From contig JAAAKB020141847.1 of NCBI GenBank assembly GCA_010014835.2, forward strand, positions 1 to 21,280: a stretch of DNA of 21,280 nt, given 5' to 3'. Of the stretch, positions 1-10,431 are shown in pieces (position 1 is the first letter of the stretch; the number at the start of each line of letters is the position of its first letter). The translations under genes were made by a program, and so were the position numbers. The DNA comes from Apostichopus leukothele (taxonomy: Eukaryota; Echinodermata; Holothuroidea; Aspidochirotida; Stichopodidae). A model generated the notes under the pieces. That model was not told the DNA's origin. It ran no database searches and saw only the letters and a list, made by a program, of their open reading frames with translations.

Positions 1-1770
1 TACTATTAACATATTCAGAGGCGCAACCACCGTGCTGGGGAAGGGGATGAGGGGGGGTCAAGATGTTACGTCGTGCAAGGGAGGGGTCTAAGGGAAGGGG
101 TGTCCCTTGTGAGAGTTTTGGTAAAATGGTGGTGCTTGGATGCAAACTGGTGCTATATTTTCCAACTATGTTGAAGGATTTTCGACTGGGTAAGGTTGTA
201 TCGCTATACATGTAATATTAATTTATTGTACACTAGAAAATTTTGTTATACTATATATCTGCTAGTGGGAGAGGGGGAGGGGGCTAAGTCCCCTGATTTT
301 TCTGGGTGGTAATAAAGCTCCCCAACCTCTAGAAATCATACGTATGTGTGCCCCTGTGAAGATTATCTTCATATTAAACGGTTCGTTTTGATATAATATT
401 TATCATATTATTTTGTCTGCCTTTGGAAAGGTATATAATTATATGGAAGTCCGCTTGACTATATAATATAGTACATTCCAGTGTATGATTCATTTTTACA
501 GACCCTCAATAAAATCCGCCATCCAAGTTCATTATCAGTGTTTACAAAGGCGTACATATATAGCTCAAACAATATTCTTTTTTTCCCTTCTCCTTTGGTT
601 TTTTGCTCTATGATTACAAGGCTATCAGAGTGAAGGGTCGTCTTCAATCACACAATTTGGATTTCCTCACAATCTTTCTGTTTTCGTGTACATAATTACA
701 TTTTCATAATTGGTTCATTATACGAATGATTGCTATTATCAATTATGGATATTGTAATATTGCATCACGCAGAAGCGTTGTGATGTCGCTGTTCACGAAA
801 GATTAAAACCTATGTTTAGGGTTATAACTTTCCGTAACAATCTATGCGCGTGTACATTTCGGAGGAGTCAATGATGCACGTGTTCTTTTATATACGTTAA
901 ACATTCATATACTAAACTATCTTAAGTTAAGGAGCGAAAGGAAAAATAAAATCCGAAAAGGAATAAAAGCAGAAGGTTATTTTAATATGTTTCTCTTTCT
1001 TCGTTCCGTTGCAACATATTCCGTGTTAGTGATAATGCATCATTCCGGGTTTAATACCGTAACTAAATAGCCTAACTTTACTCCAGACCAATGTTCGATC
1101 AGATAAGATCTTAAGAATACATTACAATTTTTGTTTAATTAAATTTTCAAACGTTTTCAACATATTTTATGGCCAAAGGTGACTTGGCAACATTTCCTTT
1201 TTAAAAAACAACATTCAGTATACGGTATAGCATGTTCACACCAACAATGTATTTGGACATCTTGCAATAATCGATTTCTACTATCAAACTGTTCAGAGCA
1301 CCTTTCTTGATGCAATTCGATACCAGAAGCTAACATACAATATGGCACAGTAGCTTCACCAATGACAAAAAGTCACGTACATAATTATTTTGGTCCTCAA
1401 TTATTAAGTGAGAATGATTGCGTCATCGATATGCTGTGTCACATTCTTGCACATTAATAATAACTCCATGCACGCAGCTATACTTCCACAGTTTGAGAGG
1501 CTTGTTATATAAACCTACGTCATGATCCAGACACTTATAGCATTTTTTAGTTTCCTCAGAGCCACTTTACAGCCTCAGTCATTGGGATGCATGCTCACGT
1601 CAATCTATAGCAATATTACAAGAAAACTCAAACATTTCAAAACTGGGTTAAGTTCTTTACTATACGGTAACCTCTTTGATGTAAGAGCATATGCAATCGT
1701 TCGCGATATGGTAAACACAGCATATGATCTTTGTTACTTTTTCTGTCTAACTTAGCTCTATTTATCGTTA
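1..1770. other. Non-coding left flank, no gene recognised
   Basis: I see no coding exon here on either strand. Open frames are short (under about 80 codons), of low complexity, and none resembles a known protein. The sequence is AT-rich apart from G-rich tracts in the first 300 bases. It could be intergenic or an intron of a gene starting outside the window; the sequence does not decide. Confidence 0.5.
37..100 (+). other. Two G-quadruplex-type G-run clusters
   Basis: The stretch 37-57 holds G-runs of 4, 4 and 7. The 7-run can supply two tracts, so four G-tracts with short loops are available. The stretch 79-100 holds runs of 3, 4, 3 and 4 Gs with loops of 1, 5 and 2 bases, a textbook four-tract pattern. 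A third G-rich stretch at 267-283 has only three runs of three or more. Folding is inferred from the pattern alone. Confidence 0.5.
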
Positions 1771-1848
1771 ATTTGTCCAATTTAGCTGTCTCTCTCCGTC
1801 TGTCTCTTTTAGAGATGTCCTTAGTCTGTTTCTCTTCCGAGTGAGCAT

Positions 1849-1879
1849 CTGAAGAAGATCCTGCCAGGATCGAAACGTC
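1849..1879 (+). other. Hammerhead-ribozyme-like motif, possible Penelope-like element remnant
   Basis: The stretch carries the hammerhead core in order. CTGAAGA (1849-1855) fits CUGANGA. A perfect 6-bp stem follows, GATCCT (1857-1862) with AGGATC (1866-1871), closed by a GCC loop. Then come GAAA (1872-1875) and CGTC (1876-1879), with the expected cleavage site after GTC. ACGT (1875-1878) is self-complementary, so stem III could form only between two copies, as described for minimal hammerheads of Penelope-like retroelements. One extra A (1856) precedes stem II, and stem I pairs only partly. I see no reverse transcriptase or GIY-YIG frame nearby, so this would be a short remnant. Confidence 0.4.
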
Positions 1880-1899
1880 AGGCCCTAGCTCTAACTTTT

Positions 1900-3120
1900 A
1901 TTTCATTTATATTTACCTTCACGGTGCATTGTGCAGTAGATATGCAGTTTTTTAAGATTTTGTTCTCACTTTAAAAACAAACTAAATTCCCTTAGATACA
2001 GAGGCTGGACAATACAACCAAACAACGCAATCCATTTACAAGACCCGTCCGCTTAACTCTTGTGCTGTGACCATGTGATCAATGTAGTGTTATATCAAGT
2101 GAATTATCACAAGTCTCGTCAATGGGTGGGAATAGCGCTACAAAATAATCTTAGCCAAAAGCAGAAAGCGATATATATGTTGTAAGTATCTATAGTACGT
2201 ATATGTTTTAAGATACTGCACACGTGAGATGCTATTCTCTTGTGGGCTGATATTCAGTTTCATATTGAGTATCATAGATTGGTGTTGACAAAAGTCCCTC
2301 CGTGATCATCCTTTGGCCAAATTCCTCTCTAATGATTAGTTTGACCCCTTCTCTTGAGTTCGGATATTTTAGAGGGCATATATTCAAATTACGTAAGACG
2401 AGAATCTATTCTTGGACGGTTTATTTGTCACCAATCCCCGTTTCTTTCTTTCGTCTTCTTTTTTTGCGTCTCCTTTTCTTAAACGTTTCGCCTTAGAGAA
2501 TACAGAAAGAGACGTATTAACTTGTGACTACTCCTCTCATTACTTCGGGTACCTATTTATTTATGCAAGTGGAACTAGATATGTAGGTTGGTGTTCTATA
2601 TATTTCATCTTGGCATATAGACACAATCACACGTTCAAGAAAACGTTTCCTCTTATCACGTTCCATCTATTACAAGTAGGCCTGCATGTTTGCCTTTTCG
2701 ATCACTAGATATAATAAACGTTCACGTGAGAGCTAAAAGCAAGAGAAATGATCCTTTCTCATTGCTGCAGGTATATACAGTACGTATAGCAAGATTTGAA
2801 GGGAACACGATATATGATGTAGCCTATATGTTACTTGGTATTCAGCATGTATATATGTTTCAAATTTAAATGTACAAAAAACAACAATCACACTTCACTA
2901 TGGGCTTGTAATTTCAAAGACTGGATAATTGAAAGGCTGAAATTGAGTGGGAGGATTGGGAGAAAATTGAAAGAGAAAATTGCTCACGTTAATTAGGATA
3001 TTGATTGAGAAAGGGAATATTCTGTTGGGTAAATGGATGTTAGCTTCTCAACCCCCGATACAATACCACCAAAATACACAAAGAGTCATATACTTCCAGT
3101 CTCCGTCTTAATGTCAATGG
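1900..3120. other. Non-coding, nothing recognised
   Basis: This is AT-rich sequence with several short open frames, the longest about 98 codons on the + strand near 2412-2708. None has a recognisable domain, credible splice borders or a coding-like composition. I call no gene here. Confidence 0.5.
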
Positions 3121-3145
3121 TGACGCGGAAGTGATACTTCTGAAG
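3121..3145 (+). promoter_or_regulatory. ETS/CRE-half cluster ending at a consensus splice donor
   Basis: TGACG (CRE half-site) at 3121-3125 runs into CGGAAGTG (3126-3133), an ETS-type core common in CpG-type housekeeping promoters. Twelve bases further on is AAG|GTAAGT (exon side ends at 3145), a perfect-consensus donor. Together these would fit a short 5' non-coding exon of PIGF, or of an unseen + strand gene. No strong acceptor was found before the PIGF start codon; the best is CACAG ending at 4123. This is inference only. Confidence 0.25.
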
Positions 3146-3411
3146 GTAAGTAGCCTAATGTGTTTTTATTTTCTGCCCGTGTCTGTCTTTTTAATTCCAC
3201 CCCTGCCCGGGCGTATAAAGCCAAGTCGGACCAGGGGCAATTACTTTTAAAGTCTTTGTTTTCCTTAAGAACAGTATGAACATAAGCCTATACCATATTA
3301 TTCAACCGATAACTTCCCTCCCCTCAGTAATTCATCCAGACCCCAGGGCTGTATAGTATCATGACTCCGGCCCATAGGCGTCAGGACAGTGCACCCAACG
3401 GGGTTTATGTG

Positions 3412-3431
3412 CTCATGTATATTGACATGAG
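3412..3431. repeat. Small perfect hairpin
   Basis: CTCATGT (3412-3418) and ACATGAG (3425-3431) form a perfect 7-bp inverted repeat with a 6-base loop. No function is assigned. Confidence 0.4.
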
Positions 3432-4108
3432 AGATGTTATTTTTTTTACATTGATGCAATAATAATAATTTTTATTAATGCAGTAAGGCTGTATTGGAGT
3501 CACTATTTTTTTTATGTGAGTGAATATGGTACTGCATCAACTTGGTAGCTTAGTGTAGTCCGTCACAAGGCTTCTGAAATTTTTTAATGAAATGCCCTAG
3601 AAACTTTGCCAGTACATCGCGTAGGTCTATCACTTACATGAAATATCAAAGTGTATCGAACCGAACCCAACCGGAGCAGAGCTTAGAGTACTTTTGCTTT
3701 TTAATTTATTCCAGTGGAATTACGAAGAGAGTGCTTTAGGACTAAGTGTTATAAGCCAAATTCAGGAATGATTGTTTTCTTTGTCGCCAAAGATCAACTT
3801 GGGGGAAACAGTGTGGCCTGTGCCACAAGCGTCTTTCGTCCACCGATTAGTAAAACTTGACAGGGGTTCTAGCGAAATGCAACGAAAGTGCCTGAAAAGA
3901 GTGATACTAGATACTGTAACATAGCCATCTTGGGTCATGATATTCCGTGCTGAGGGCCAGTAAAATCTGACACAAATATGCCAAGAAGAATTCCTCTTTG
4001 AGACTATTTTGGTTGTAAATCCTTAGCAAATGACAAAACATAGATTATTGTCTGCTAGTTTCGCTGTATATATCATATTTCGGTCCGATCTCAATTAAGA
4101 AGGATCAA

Positions 4109-4182
4109 TGACGTGAATCACAGGTGACGAAGGTATTGAACTTTCTAATACCTTGATACTACCTTCTTCAAAAGTTGTCAAC
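4109..4182 (+). promoter_or_regulatory. Candidate proximal promoter / 5' UTR of PIGF
   Basis: TGACGTGA (4109-4116) is one base from the full CRE palindrome, and a second TGACG lies at 4125-4129. Between these and the start codon is a perfect 8-bp inverted repeat, AAGGTATT (4130-4137) and AATACCTT (4147-4154), which could fold in the 5' UTR. There is no TATA box in this stretch. CRE and ETS sites are usual for ubiquitously expressed genes, but the assignment is by position only. Confidence 0.3.
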
Positions 4183-4434
4183 ATGGCCAGCAACCGAGGC
4201 GATCTTCTTGAAGTATCAAAACAGTCATTGTTGCGATTGCTATACATGAACATTCTGCTTCTGATTTTGCTTTTTGTACTAAATTTTCTTCTTTTAGTTG
4301 TAGAATGGAGATTTAACATCGTAACTCATACTAAGGATGCTGTAAAGTTAGCTGTGGTCGCCGTAACATTAGTAGAGTCCGTTTGTTTCTTGTTTTGTGG
4401 TTCTTTCACGACTTCTACAAACACATATTCTACG
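4183..4434 (+). CDS. PIGF: PIGF exon 1
   Basis: This exon encodes residues 1-84 and ends in phase 0 at ACG|GTGAGC. It holds the first two membrane segments, the first with a long Leu/Ile/Val run around LLLILLFVLNFLLLVVEW. The N-terminus is the least conserved part of the family and is a little longer than in human. Confidence 0.9.
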
Positions 4435-7400
4435 GTGAGCTTCTTTTCTTTGCATAATGTAATTCATTTCGTTATATTTTTACATCGTTAAATATTCTGA
4501 TGTGATTATGACCAAACCTATTTGGTGCAGTTTATCGGTACAGTATTTAGTAATCTGAGCTCTGTCATTGTTATTTTGTTTCAGCTGTTTGGTACATACC
4601 AGTTTTGCGAGAAATAACTTTGTGTGTGACTGTGCGTGAATATTCACGAAGATGAAAATTGAAAGTGTCTTAGACTGGACCGTACCTTTTTAAGCTAACA
4701 CCATGCCAATTGAATAGACGCATCCTACAATTATCAAGAAGCGTATGGTTGCTCATAATAAGCTTCACTGCTTACTAAACTCCAACTGCTTACTTCTTCC
4801 AAGGTGGGAGCTAGTCACCCAATACTCAATAGGCAGTTCATTAAGGATGGCACTCGTGCCAATTTACTTGATTGGTTCAATAGGCGATGTTATGGTGCAC
4901 TTTTATCCGATTGGGGGTTCAATAATAATGGCACTCTTACTTATTAACTCGATCATCTTCTGGGCCTAAATGCTGATGCTAATTTATACTGTAGGCCTTT
5001 GTCAAGCTGAAACGTACCACATAGGAAGGAACTATGCTCTTGTAACAGATTTGCTTACATCAGACTGAGCATTGTTTGCTTTCATCAAGGTTAATAATCG
5101 CTATAGCGTTTTGTTCATATTTGCTGCTATTTTTCATCTTCTGCATAATATTTTCAATTTCTCTTTTTGCAGAAACTGAAGTTTAGAGATCATATCTACA
5201 ATCTACTGAAGGCTGTTATCATCTTCCTGTCTAGCTGTGTTTTACTCCATGTAATAACAGTATTATATGGAGCTCCAGCATTTGAGTATGTTTGTAACCT
5301 TTATTTTGATCAAAGTCAATGTATTCTAATTCCGTTTTTGATAGAGGTCTAAAGCTTGACCATAGTTAGATTATTTGGAAGGTAGCCATGTCTGTACCAT
5401 TTTTCTTTCCACATGGTACAGTTGATGCGACTCAGAGAATCTATAAAGTTATCATTCAACACCCAGTAAACGAAAGAGCCTTACATTGATTATTGGAATT
5501 ATAAAAGGAGAATGTGTATAAAAGATTTGTCTTTCTAGTGATAAGAGAGTTGATCAGAAAGGTTGATGAAGTGCCTTGTTGCTCCAACTTTATAGTAACA
5601 AATAAATTGGTCAAATAATCATAATAATAATTGCAGTGCTGCCCTTTTTTGTACAGTTGATCCAAAATCAGTAATACAGTAGGTAGAGACTGATTAAATT
5701 ACCTTAATTATAAAACACACATTATGAAAGACTGTAATAGCTACAAAGTTGCATCATCAAAAATGTTGTAATTGGGGGTTCTCAACAATTTTGGTTACCC
5801 ATTTCGATTGAGTATGATTGTATAGATGCAGTGTCGTGGATTGAGGTAGGAAAATCCATTTTCAGATTCAGATTGTTATCATTTATTTCCACCGGTCACA
5901 CACTAATCCCTGATTCAGTAACACATGTACATGATCAAATGTTTCGGGAGAGTTTTGAAGCGGATTTACATGTTGTATTGTCTCAGCATGATTTCAAACG
6001 CTTCTACACTTTACCTTTGAAGATTTCTATTAAATGTGTCCTTTCTTTACTTTCTATAGAAATGTGGAACAAACATTCCTATTTTCTCTCTTGCTGACAA
6101 CATTATCAATAGTGCCTTGCCTCTTATTCATTGGAACAGACTTTGAATCTTGGACAAGGTTATACTTTGAGAGAAGGTAAGTCGACTTTTGAACTGAAGA
6201 TGTGTCGTAAACGCTAGATGTCAGGATGTCATCTGTCTTGTCGATTCCAACTACCTTCTGGTACCGAATATTTTATGACTTCTAGAGGGATACCAGGTTG
6301 TGCATTTAGGAGTTTCATTTAGGAAGTAGGCCTTATCCGTATCAGGTCCAGCAGTGTTATAAAACTTTGTCATGCCATCTAGTGAGCTCTTTGTACAAAT
6401 AACTGCTTGCATTGAATTTGGGGATGCATACACTAGTCAGACAACAGGAGAAGCTACAGGTCATTCCATGAATTGGAAAAATATTTCAAAAGTGTTTTCC
6501 TGGCCCTCTTAATTGAATGAAATCATTGATACATTTTTCAAGAGTGGATGGGATTTGAATTTTCAGAGTGTTTGTGGCATGGTTGAAGACAGAAAAGGTT
6601 CTTTATGAACGGTTGAAATTTTGAAATCTCTGTTCAGTGTAGGCTAGCTAGTATTTTGATAAGAGGAAGGTGTGACCATTTTCTAGGTCAAGACTTTGGT
6701 GGTCTGTTGTTGAGCTGTATGATGCTTTTGCTTATCATATTAATTTAAATGTCCACAATATATAATCGTAATCTATATTTCTCATTAATTATCTCTTACA
6801 AATTTTAGACCAGAGAATGCTGCTGAGTTGTGTTTACTTTATATAGTGGTCTGTTCTTATGTTGGTGCTTGGTTAGGAGCATTTCCCATACCCCTTGACT
6901 GGGATAGACCTTGGCAGGTATGTAAAACATTATCCTTCTTGTCACTAACATCTTCAAGTACAAAATTTTTAAGAACTCAATTCTTTAAATTCTCATTATG
7001 AAATTCCATTTAAAAAAAACTAATCCCTAACTCTACAGTCATTGAACTATTATTATGAACTATTGTTGATAAATAATAATCATACAATCATGGTGATGTA
7101 ATGATTACCACAAGTTTGGCCAATTTGCAGAGCTTGTTCGAAACATTTGGGGTTGTGAAAAACAGTAATCGGATTCATGTGCGAGATTTGACCTCCACAC
7201 ATTAAAGGCATTGAAGACTCGCCCCAAACGGCGTGCTGCGCTCCGAAAAAGTTAACTTTCCGTTGCTTGCAAGTGAAGTTTTCTTCTTGTCGCTACAAGA
7301 TGCAGACAGTAATGAAACATGACACCTTGTTATCTTTTATCTAGATCTGAGATGTCCATTGTACACTGTGTTGTGGGTATTGACCGTAGCTGTATGTATT

Positions 7401-8852
7401 GACTGTAAACTAGTGTCTAATTACCGACGGTAGCAAGCTGTGTGTGTATTTTCTGGGATCGATGGTTACACCTCATTCGAAACTAGGTCAGATTACCGGC
7501 ATGAGACGTTTCTTTTTGCGTGTCTTCACACCCTTTAAAGACCTTTTGAGAAACAATGCCTACAACATTACTCATCACAGTCATGGTTTCTACTGTCAGT
7601 GAAGCATTTAATGAACAGATCCCTGATTTAGCAGTGTCCTTCAAACAGCTCGCCCTGTTGCGGAAATGTTATTCTGTGATGGACTTTATATAAATGGGGC
7701 TTGACATAGTGACTGTGTAATGTATGTACCCTAGCATAAAGCCTAGTTTATGGTTGTGAAGAGAAGGGTCAATATATCTGACTGCATATCCATCCCAATT
7801 ACATTTTGACGGGAAAGTTGTATTGGTGTAAAGCCTGTAGTGATTAGGGTGTCGGTGTAGTGACACCCATTGGGCAAGATAGGGTGAAACAAATGACAGC
7901 TAAAACATTGGTTTGGTTGGCAAAGTACATATGCAGTGATGTATTACTGCTCCCCAGTAGCGAACTCTCATAAAGCTTTTAAATTGCCACACAATAGGTG
8001 AAAAAAAAACGTTTTCTGACATATTGAATGCACGTGTTTGTGACTATGAGCACAATTCAGCACAGATCATAAAGGAAACAGGTTGGAAAATGTTTGCGGG
8101 GTGTTAAACCATCAACAAAACTTTTCCCACATTGGTTTGACCATTTTCCTTTGCTCAATCTCTGCAAATGGGCCAAACTTTTCAGGCAAAAATTGTTATG
8201 ATTGCGTGATTATTAACCACTCATAAGTACAAGAAAAACAGAAATAAAATGAGGCTTAAAGTTTGGATAGTTCAGACAATAGAACTCTGGTCATGTTACC
8301 TTCCTTAGTCAGTTGTCACTTTGTTGCCAAGTTGTTATAGCCTCACCCGAGCTGCAAAGTAGACTCATCAATATCAATTTTCCTGACAATGGTTGTCACA
8401 ACAACTGGAAATACTTGACAAGTCACAAGGTCACATCACTTTTGAAAATCAGTTTACTACCTGAGTCCCATTTGCAACTTTGATAATTTTCTGACAACTA
8501 TAATTCACACAGCCTACTAGCTTTTACCTACATACCAGCACTGTTGTGAAGATATCAAAACCAACTGTTGCAATTCTGGAATTGTAGTAGATAAATTGAT
8601 AATTAATATAACCATTTTGGGTAGTTACTTCAATTTTAATATTACACTGAAAAATGCTTTTTATTTTCACAATAGACACAATGACGCACATGAACATACT
8701 GTTACTGGTACGTATTTTTCTTTTTTTTCTTTCAGGAATGGCCGATTACAGTATGTATTGGTGCATTAGTAGGACATACAGCTGGCATTCTGCTTTCGAT
8801 TTGTCACCTGTTGTATCACATGACTGAAGGGAACAAGCCACAATTCAGATAG
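4183..8852 (+). CDS. PIGF: PIGF: GPI ethanolamine-phosphate transferase stabilising subunit
   Basis: PIG-F is the ER membrane partner that stabilises PIG-O and PIG-G, which add ethanolamine phosphate to mannose 3 and mannose 2 of the GPI anchor. The coding sequence joins 4183-4434, 5173-5285, 6060-6176, 6809-6917 and 8736-8852. All introns are GT-AG and phases match, giving 235 residues (human 219). About six hydrophobic segments are visible, near residues 17-41, 50-73, 95-115, 127-147, 168-188 and 200-226. Family hallmarks are VLYGAP (114-119) and GAWLGAFPIPLDWDRPWQ (180-197), followed by EWPI; both match the vertebrate protein almost residue for residue. The start ATG has A at -3 and G at +4. 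An upstream TTG is in frame but is not a plausible animal start. The gene looks intact and runs towards seipin, tail to tail. Confidence 0.96.
4837..4956 (+). repeat. Three degenerate tandem units of about 40 bp in PIGF intron 1
   Basis: Units at 4837-4875, 4876-4917 and 4918-4956 each start TTCAATA or TTCATTA. Each carries a variant of ATGGCACTC or ATGGTGCAC, and ends near GATTGG or GATC. The units are about 39-42 bp and clearly diverged, so this is an old minisatellite. It keeps a 74-codon frame open by chance. Confidence 0.45.
5173..5285 (+). CDS. PIGF: PIGF exon 2
   Basis: The acceptor is TTTTTGCAG|AAA and the donor GA|GTATGT, leaving two bases of a Glu codon. It encodes residues 85-121, including the third membrane segment and VLYGAP, which matches the human protein directly. 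Confidence 0.95.
6060..6176 (+). CDS. PIGF: PIGF exon 3
   Basis: The acceptor is TTCTATAG|A and the donor AAG|GTAAGT. It completes Glu122 and encodes residues 123-160, with the fourth membrane segment (LFSLLLTTLSIVPCLLFIG). The spacing of ENVEQTFLF and TVPC-like IVPC matches the human protein. Confidence 0.95.
6809..6917 (+). CDS. PIGF: PIGF exon 4, family signature
   Basis: The acceptor is ATTTTAG|A and the donor CAG|GTATGT, ending in phase 0. It encodes residues 161-197, including the fifth membrane segment and GAWLGAFPIPLDWDRPWQ, the most conserved stretch of PIG-F. Confidence 0.97.
7202..7538. mobile_element. TTAA-flanked miniature element 1 (329 bp)
   Basis: TTAA at 7202-7205 and 7535-7538 flank a 329-bp body (7206-7534). 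The left end reads AGGCATTGAAGACTCGC. The reverse complement of the right end reads AGGGTGTGAAGACACGC, matching at 13 of 17 positions. A TTAA target site with short inverted ends is the pattern of piggyBac-type non-autonomous elements. The body is richer in GC and CpG than the surrounding intron, for example CGCCCCAAACGGCGTG near 7221, which fits a foreign insertion. It has no coding capacity. Confidence 0.6.
7847..7868. repeat. Perfect 7-bp hairpin in PIGF intron 4
   Basis: GGGTGTC (7847-7853) and GACACCC (7862-7868) form a perfect stem with an 8-base loop, inside the 7112-8180 inverted-repeat segment. Function unknown. Confidence 0.35.
8736..8852 (+). CDS. PIGF: PIGF exon 5, C-terminus and stop
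   Basis: A strong polypyrimidine tract (TTTTTTTTCTTTCAG) precedes GAA TGG CCG. It encodes EWPI and the last membrane segment (VCIGALVGHTAGILLSICHL), then a short polar tail ending in TAG at 8850-8852. Gly and small residues in the helix match the vertebrate GATFGYVAGL region. Confidence 0.95.
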   Translation, partial: EWPITVCIGALVGHTAGILLSICHLLYHMTEGNKPQFR

Positions 8853-9855
8853 TTCAGAAGTATGTCATAGATTGCTTTCCATGAGTTTTTCATGAGGATG
8901 CACCTAAGATCACATCTTGTCGCTGTGCTACTCTTCTGTGGTCAGGCTTTCAATCATTGGCATTTGAAGAACTTTTTCTGAAAGATCACACAATTCTGCT
9001 ACATTTGTGATGGTGCCCAGGTGGCCAAACATCCTAAAACAGTGGACTCTTTCAGATTTGATGTAAACGTTACATTAGAGTTGTATGTAGACTCTGCACT
9101 GGAGTTGTGTCATCAATTCCTCATGGACTTCAGTTGACCACTAAGCAGCTTACTTTGTGGCAGAAGACTGATGTTTTTTTCTTCCCCTCCTACATTTCTG
9201 ATAGCCCATTTTCTAAGAACTATAAGAGTCTGCTAAAATTAGCTCTGAGTTTCAAACTTTTTAGGTAGGAATATAGATTTCATTCACTGGTTTCAGCTTC
9301 TGTACATCATGATGCCATTTTATTAAATACCTTTGTTGAATGATCAGTTCTGATTGATCAATGCCTCCTATGTACTTAAAAACGAAATTGCAGTAATTAT
9401 CCTCGGAGACAGAACAAGAAATTATACCATATATGACAGACATTGCTATTTTTTTCTCTCAGTACAGGGTTTGTATTACCTTATTCAACAACAACAGTGA
9501 TTACTTGAGCCTGAATAACCTATGCAGCTCTATAAATATTGAAACAGCTCATAGTTAGTATATATAGCACACACCTACACAGTGTTCCCCTTGTACATTA
9601 GATCAGCCTTTCTTAAATGCTAATATACATTGAGATTTATATAAGTCATAGGGCTGAATATTTTGTATTCTGCTAGGGCCTATACATCAACCAGATATTA
9701 CTCCAACATATTAAAAAAAAAAAAATGGTGGTAATTGAAACAGCTATTTTTCTCTTGGTTCATTACATTGGGTTTAATTTAAGATACAAAAATACAATTA
9801 TTAATCTAGAACAATGGCATACCATATTGAAAATGTGTCTATTTTCACATAAAAC
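8853..9855 (+). other. Probable PIGF 3' UTR and flank
   Basis: No coding sequence is seen. Possible poly(A) signals are ATTAAA at 9322-9327 and ATTAAA at 9710-9715; the latter runs into a genomic run of 13 As (9713-9725). An AATAAA at 10220-10225 lies inside the next mobile element and would add element sequence to the transcript if used. Which site is used cannot be read from the sequence. Confidence 0.35.
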
Positions 9856-10431
9856 TTAAAGGGATATTTCTGTGACAAGTTGATTGCAAAACAAGATTGT
9901 TGAAAATTTTCTGCATCTGTAGTTGAAAGTTACATCCTCATATGATGTTTGTATGGTGAAGATATGAATTGCTCAAATTTGGTGATATTTTGTTATTGCA
10001 TCTGGCAACAACAGAGTGAGTGGTGTCAGCATGGCAATTCAGCTATTTTCTTTCTCTTTTTACAATATTTTGATCACTTATTTGTAGAGGTAAAAGCATT
10101 TCTACAGAAAAGCTGTTTTGGTGAAGTTTTAACAATCTTAGAACACTGACTGCCAAGAAAATCTTCCAAAGGTATCACAGTTTAGGGATAAATCAACAAG
10201 CTTATGATATAAAAGGGGTAATAAAACTTTGGTGATGACATCACACACTACCTTCTGTGATCCACTCCCTGGAATCGAGGGTTTAGCCAGTCCAAAATAA
10301 GTTACATTCAATCAACCAGATCTTGAATGAGGAACAAGATATCGAGAAACAAGTTTTCAGCTAATAGGGGGAAATATTTTTCTTTTTAAGATAAGTGTTA
10401 CATTAGTTTGCCACTTGAAATATCCCTTTAA
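9856..10431. mobile_element. TTAA-flanked miniature element 2 (568 bp)
   Basis: TTAA at 9856-9859 and 10428-10431 flank a 568-bp body. The ends are a perfect 11-bp inverted repeat, AGGGATATTTC (9860-9870) and GAAATATCCCT (10417-10427). After a one-base gap the repeat continues as GTGACAA against GTGGCAA. Inside is a 13-base near-palindrome, GTGATGACATCAC (10232-10244). The 66-codon frame within (9949-10149) resembles no protein. The pattern is that of a piggyBac-type non-autonomous element. Confidence 0.7.

Larger units (their letters stand above)
7112..8180. mobile_element. 1.07-kb segment bounded by a 20/21 inverted repeat (PIGF intron 4)
   Basis: The left end AAGTTTGGCCAATTTGCAGAG is cut here to its core AAGTTTGGCC...TTGCAGAG (7112-7132). 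The right end (8160-8180) is its reverse complement with one mismatch in 21. The inner bases resemble each other only weakly, and I find no target-site duplication outside the repeats. The segment contains a complete TTAA-flanked element (7202-7538), so if it is a transposon that element is nested in it. It encodes no credible protein. It is probably a non-autonomous DNA transposon of unknown family; a chance or foldback structure is possible. Confidence 0.45.

Noticed and set aside
3214-3220. TATA box (TATAAAG)
   Set aside because: It lies downstream of the candidate donor, between 6-bp inverted CCCCTG/CAGGGG arms, with no transcript start or exon to attach it to.
1-4100. CRIPT, the usual head-to-head neighbour of PIGF in vertebrates
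   Set aside because: I looked on the minus strand for its MVCEKCEKKLG start and the TPDTWKDGARN block and found neither.
4095-4319. 74-codon minus-strand frame over PIGF exon 1
   Set aside because: It is the antisense shadow of a well-supported exon.
4745-4969. Hydrophobic 74-codon frame in PIGF intron 1
   Set aside because: It lies between matching splice sites and is built from three degenerate 40-bp repeat units.
9949-10149. 66-codon + strand frame
   Set aside because: It lies wholly within a TTAA-flanked miniature element and resembles no protein.
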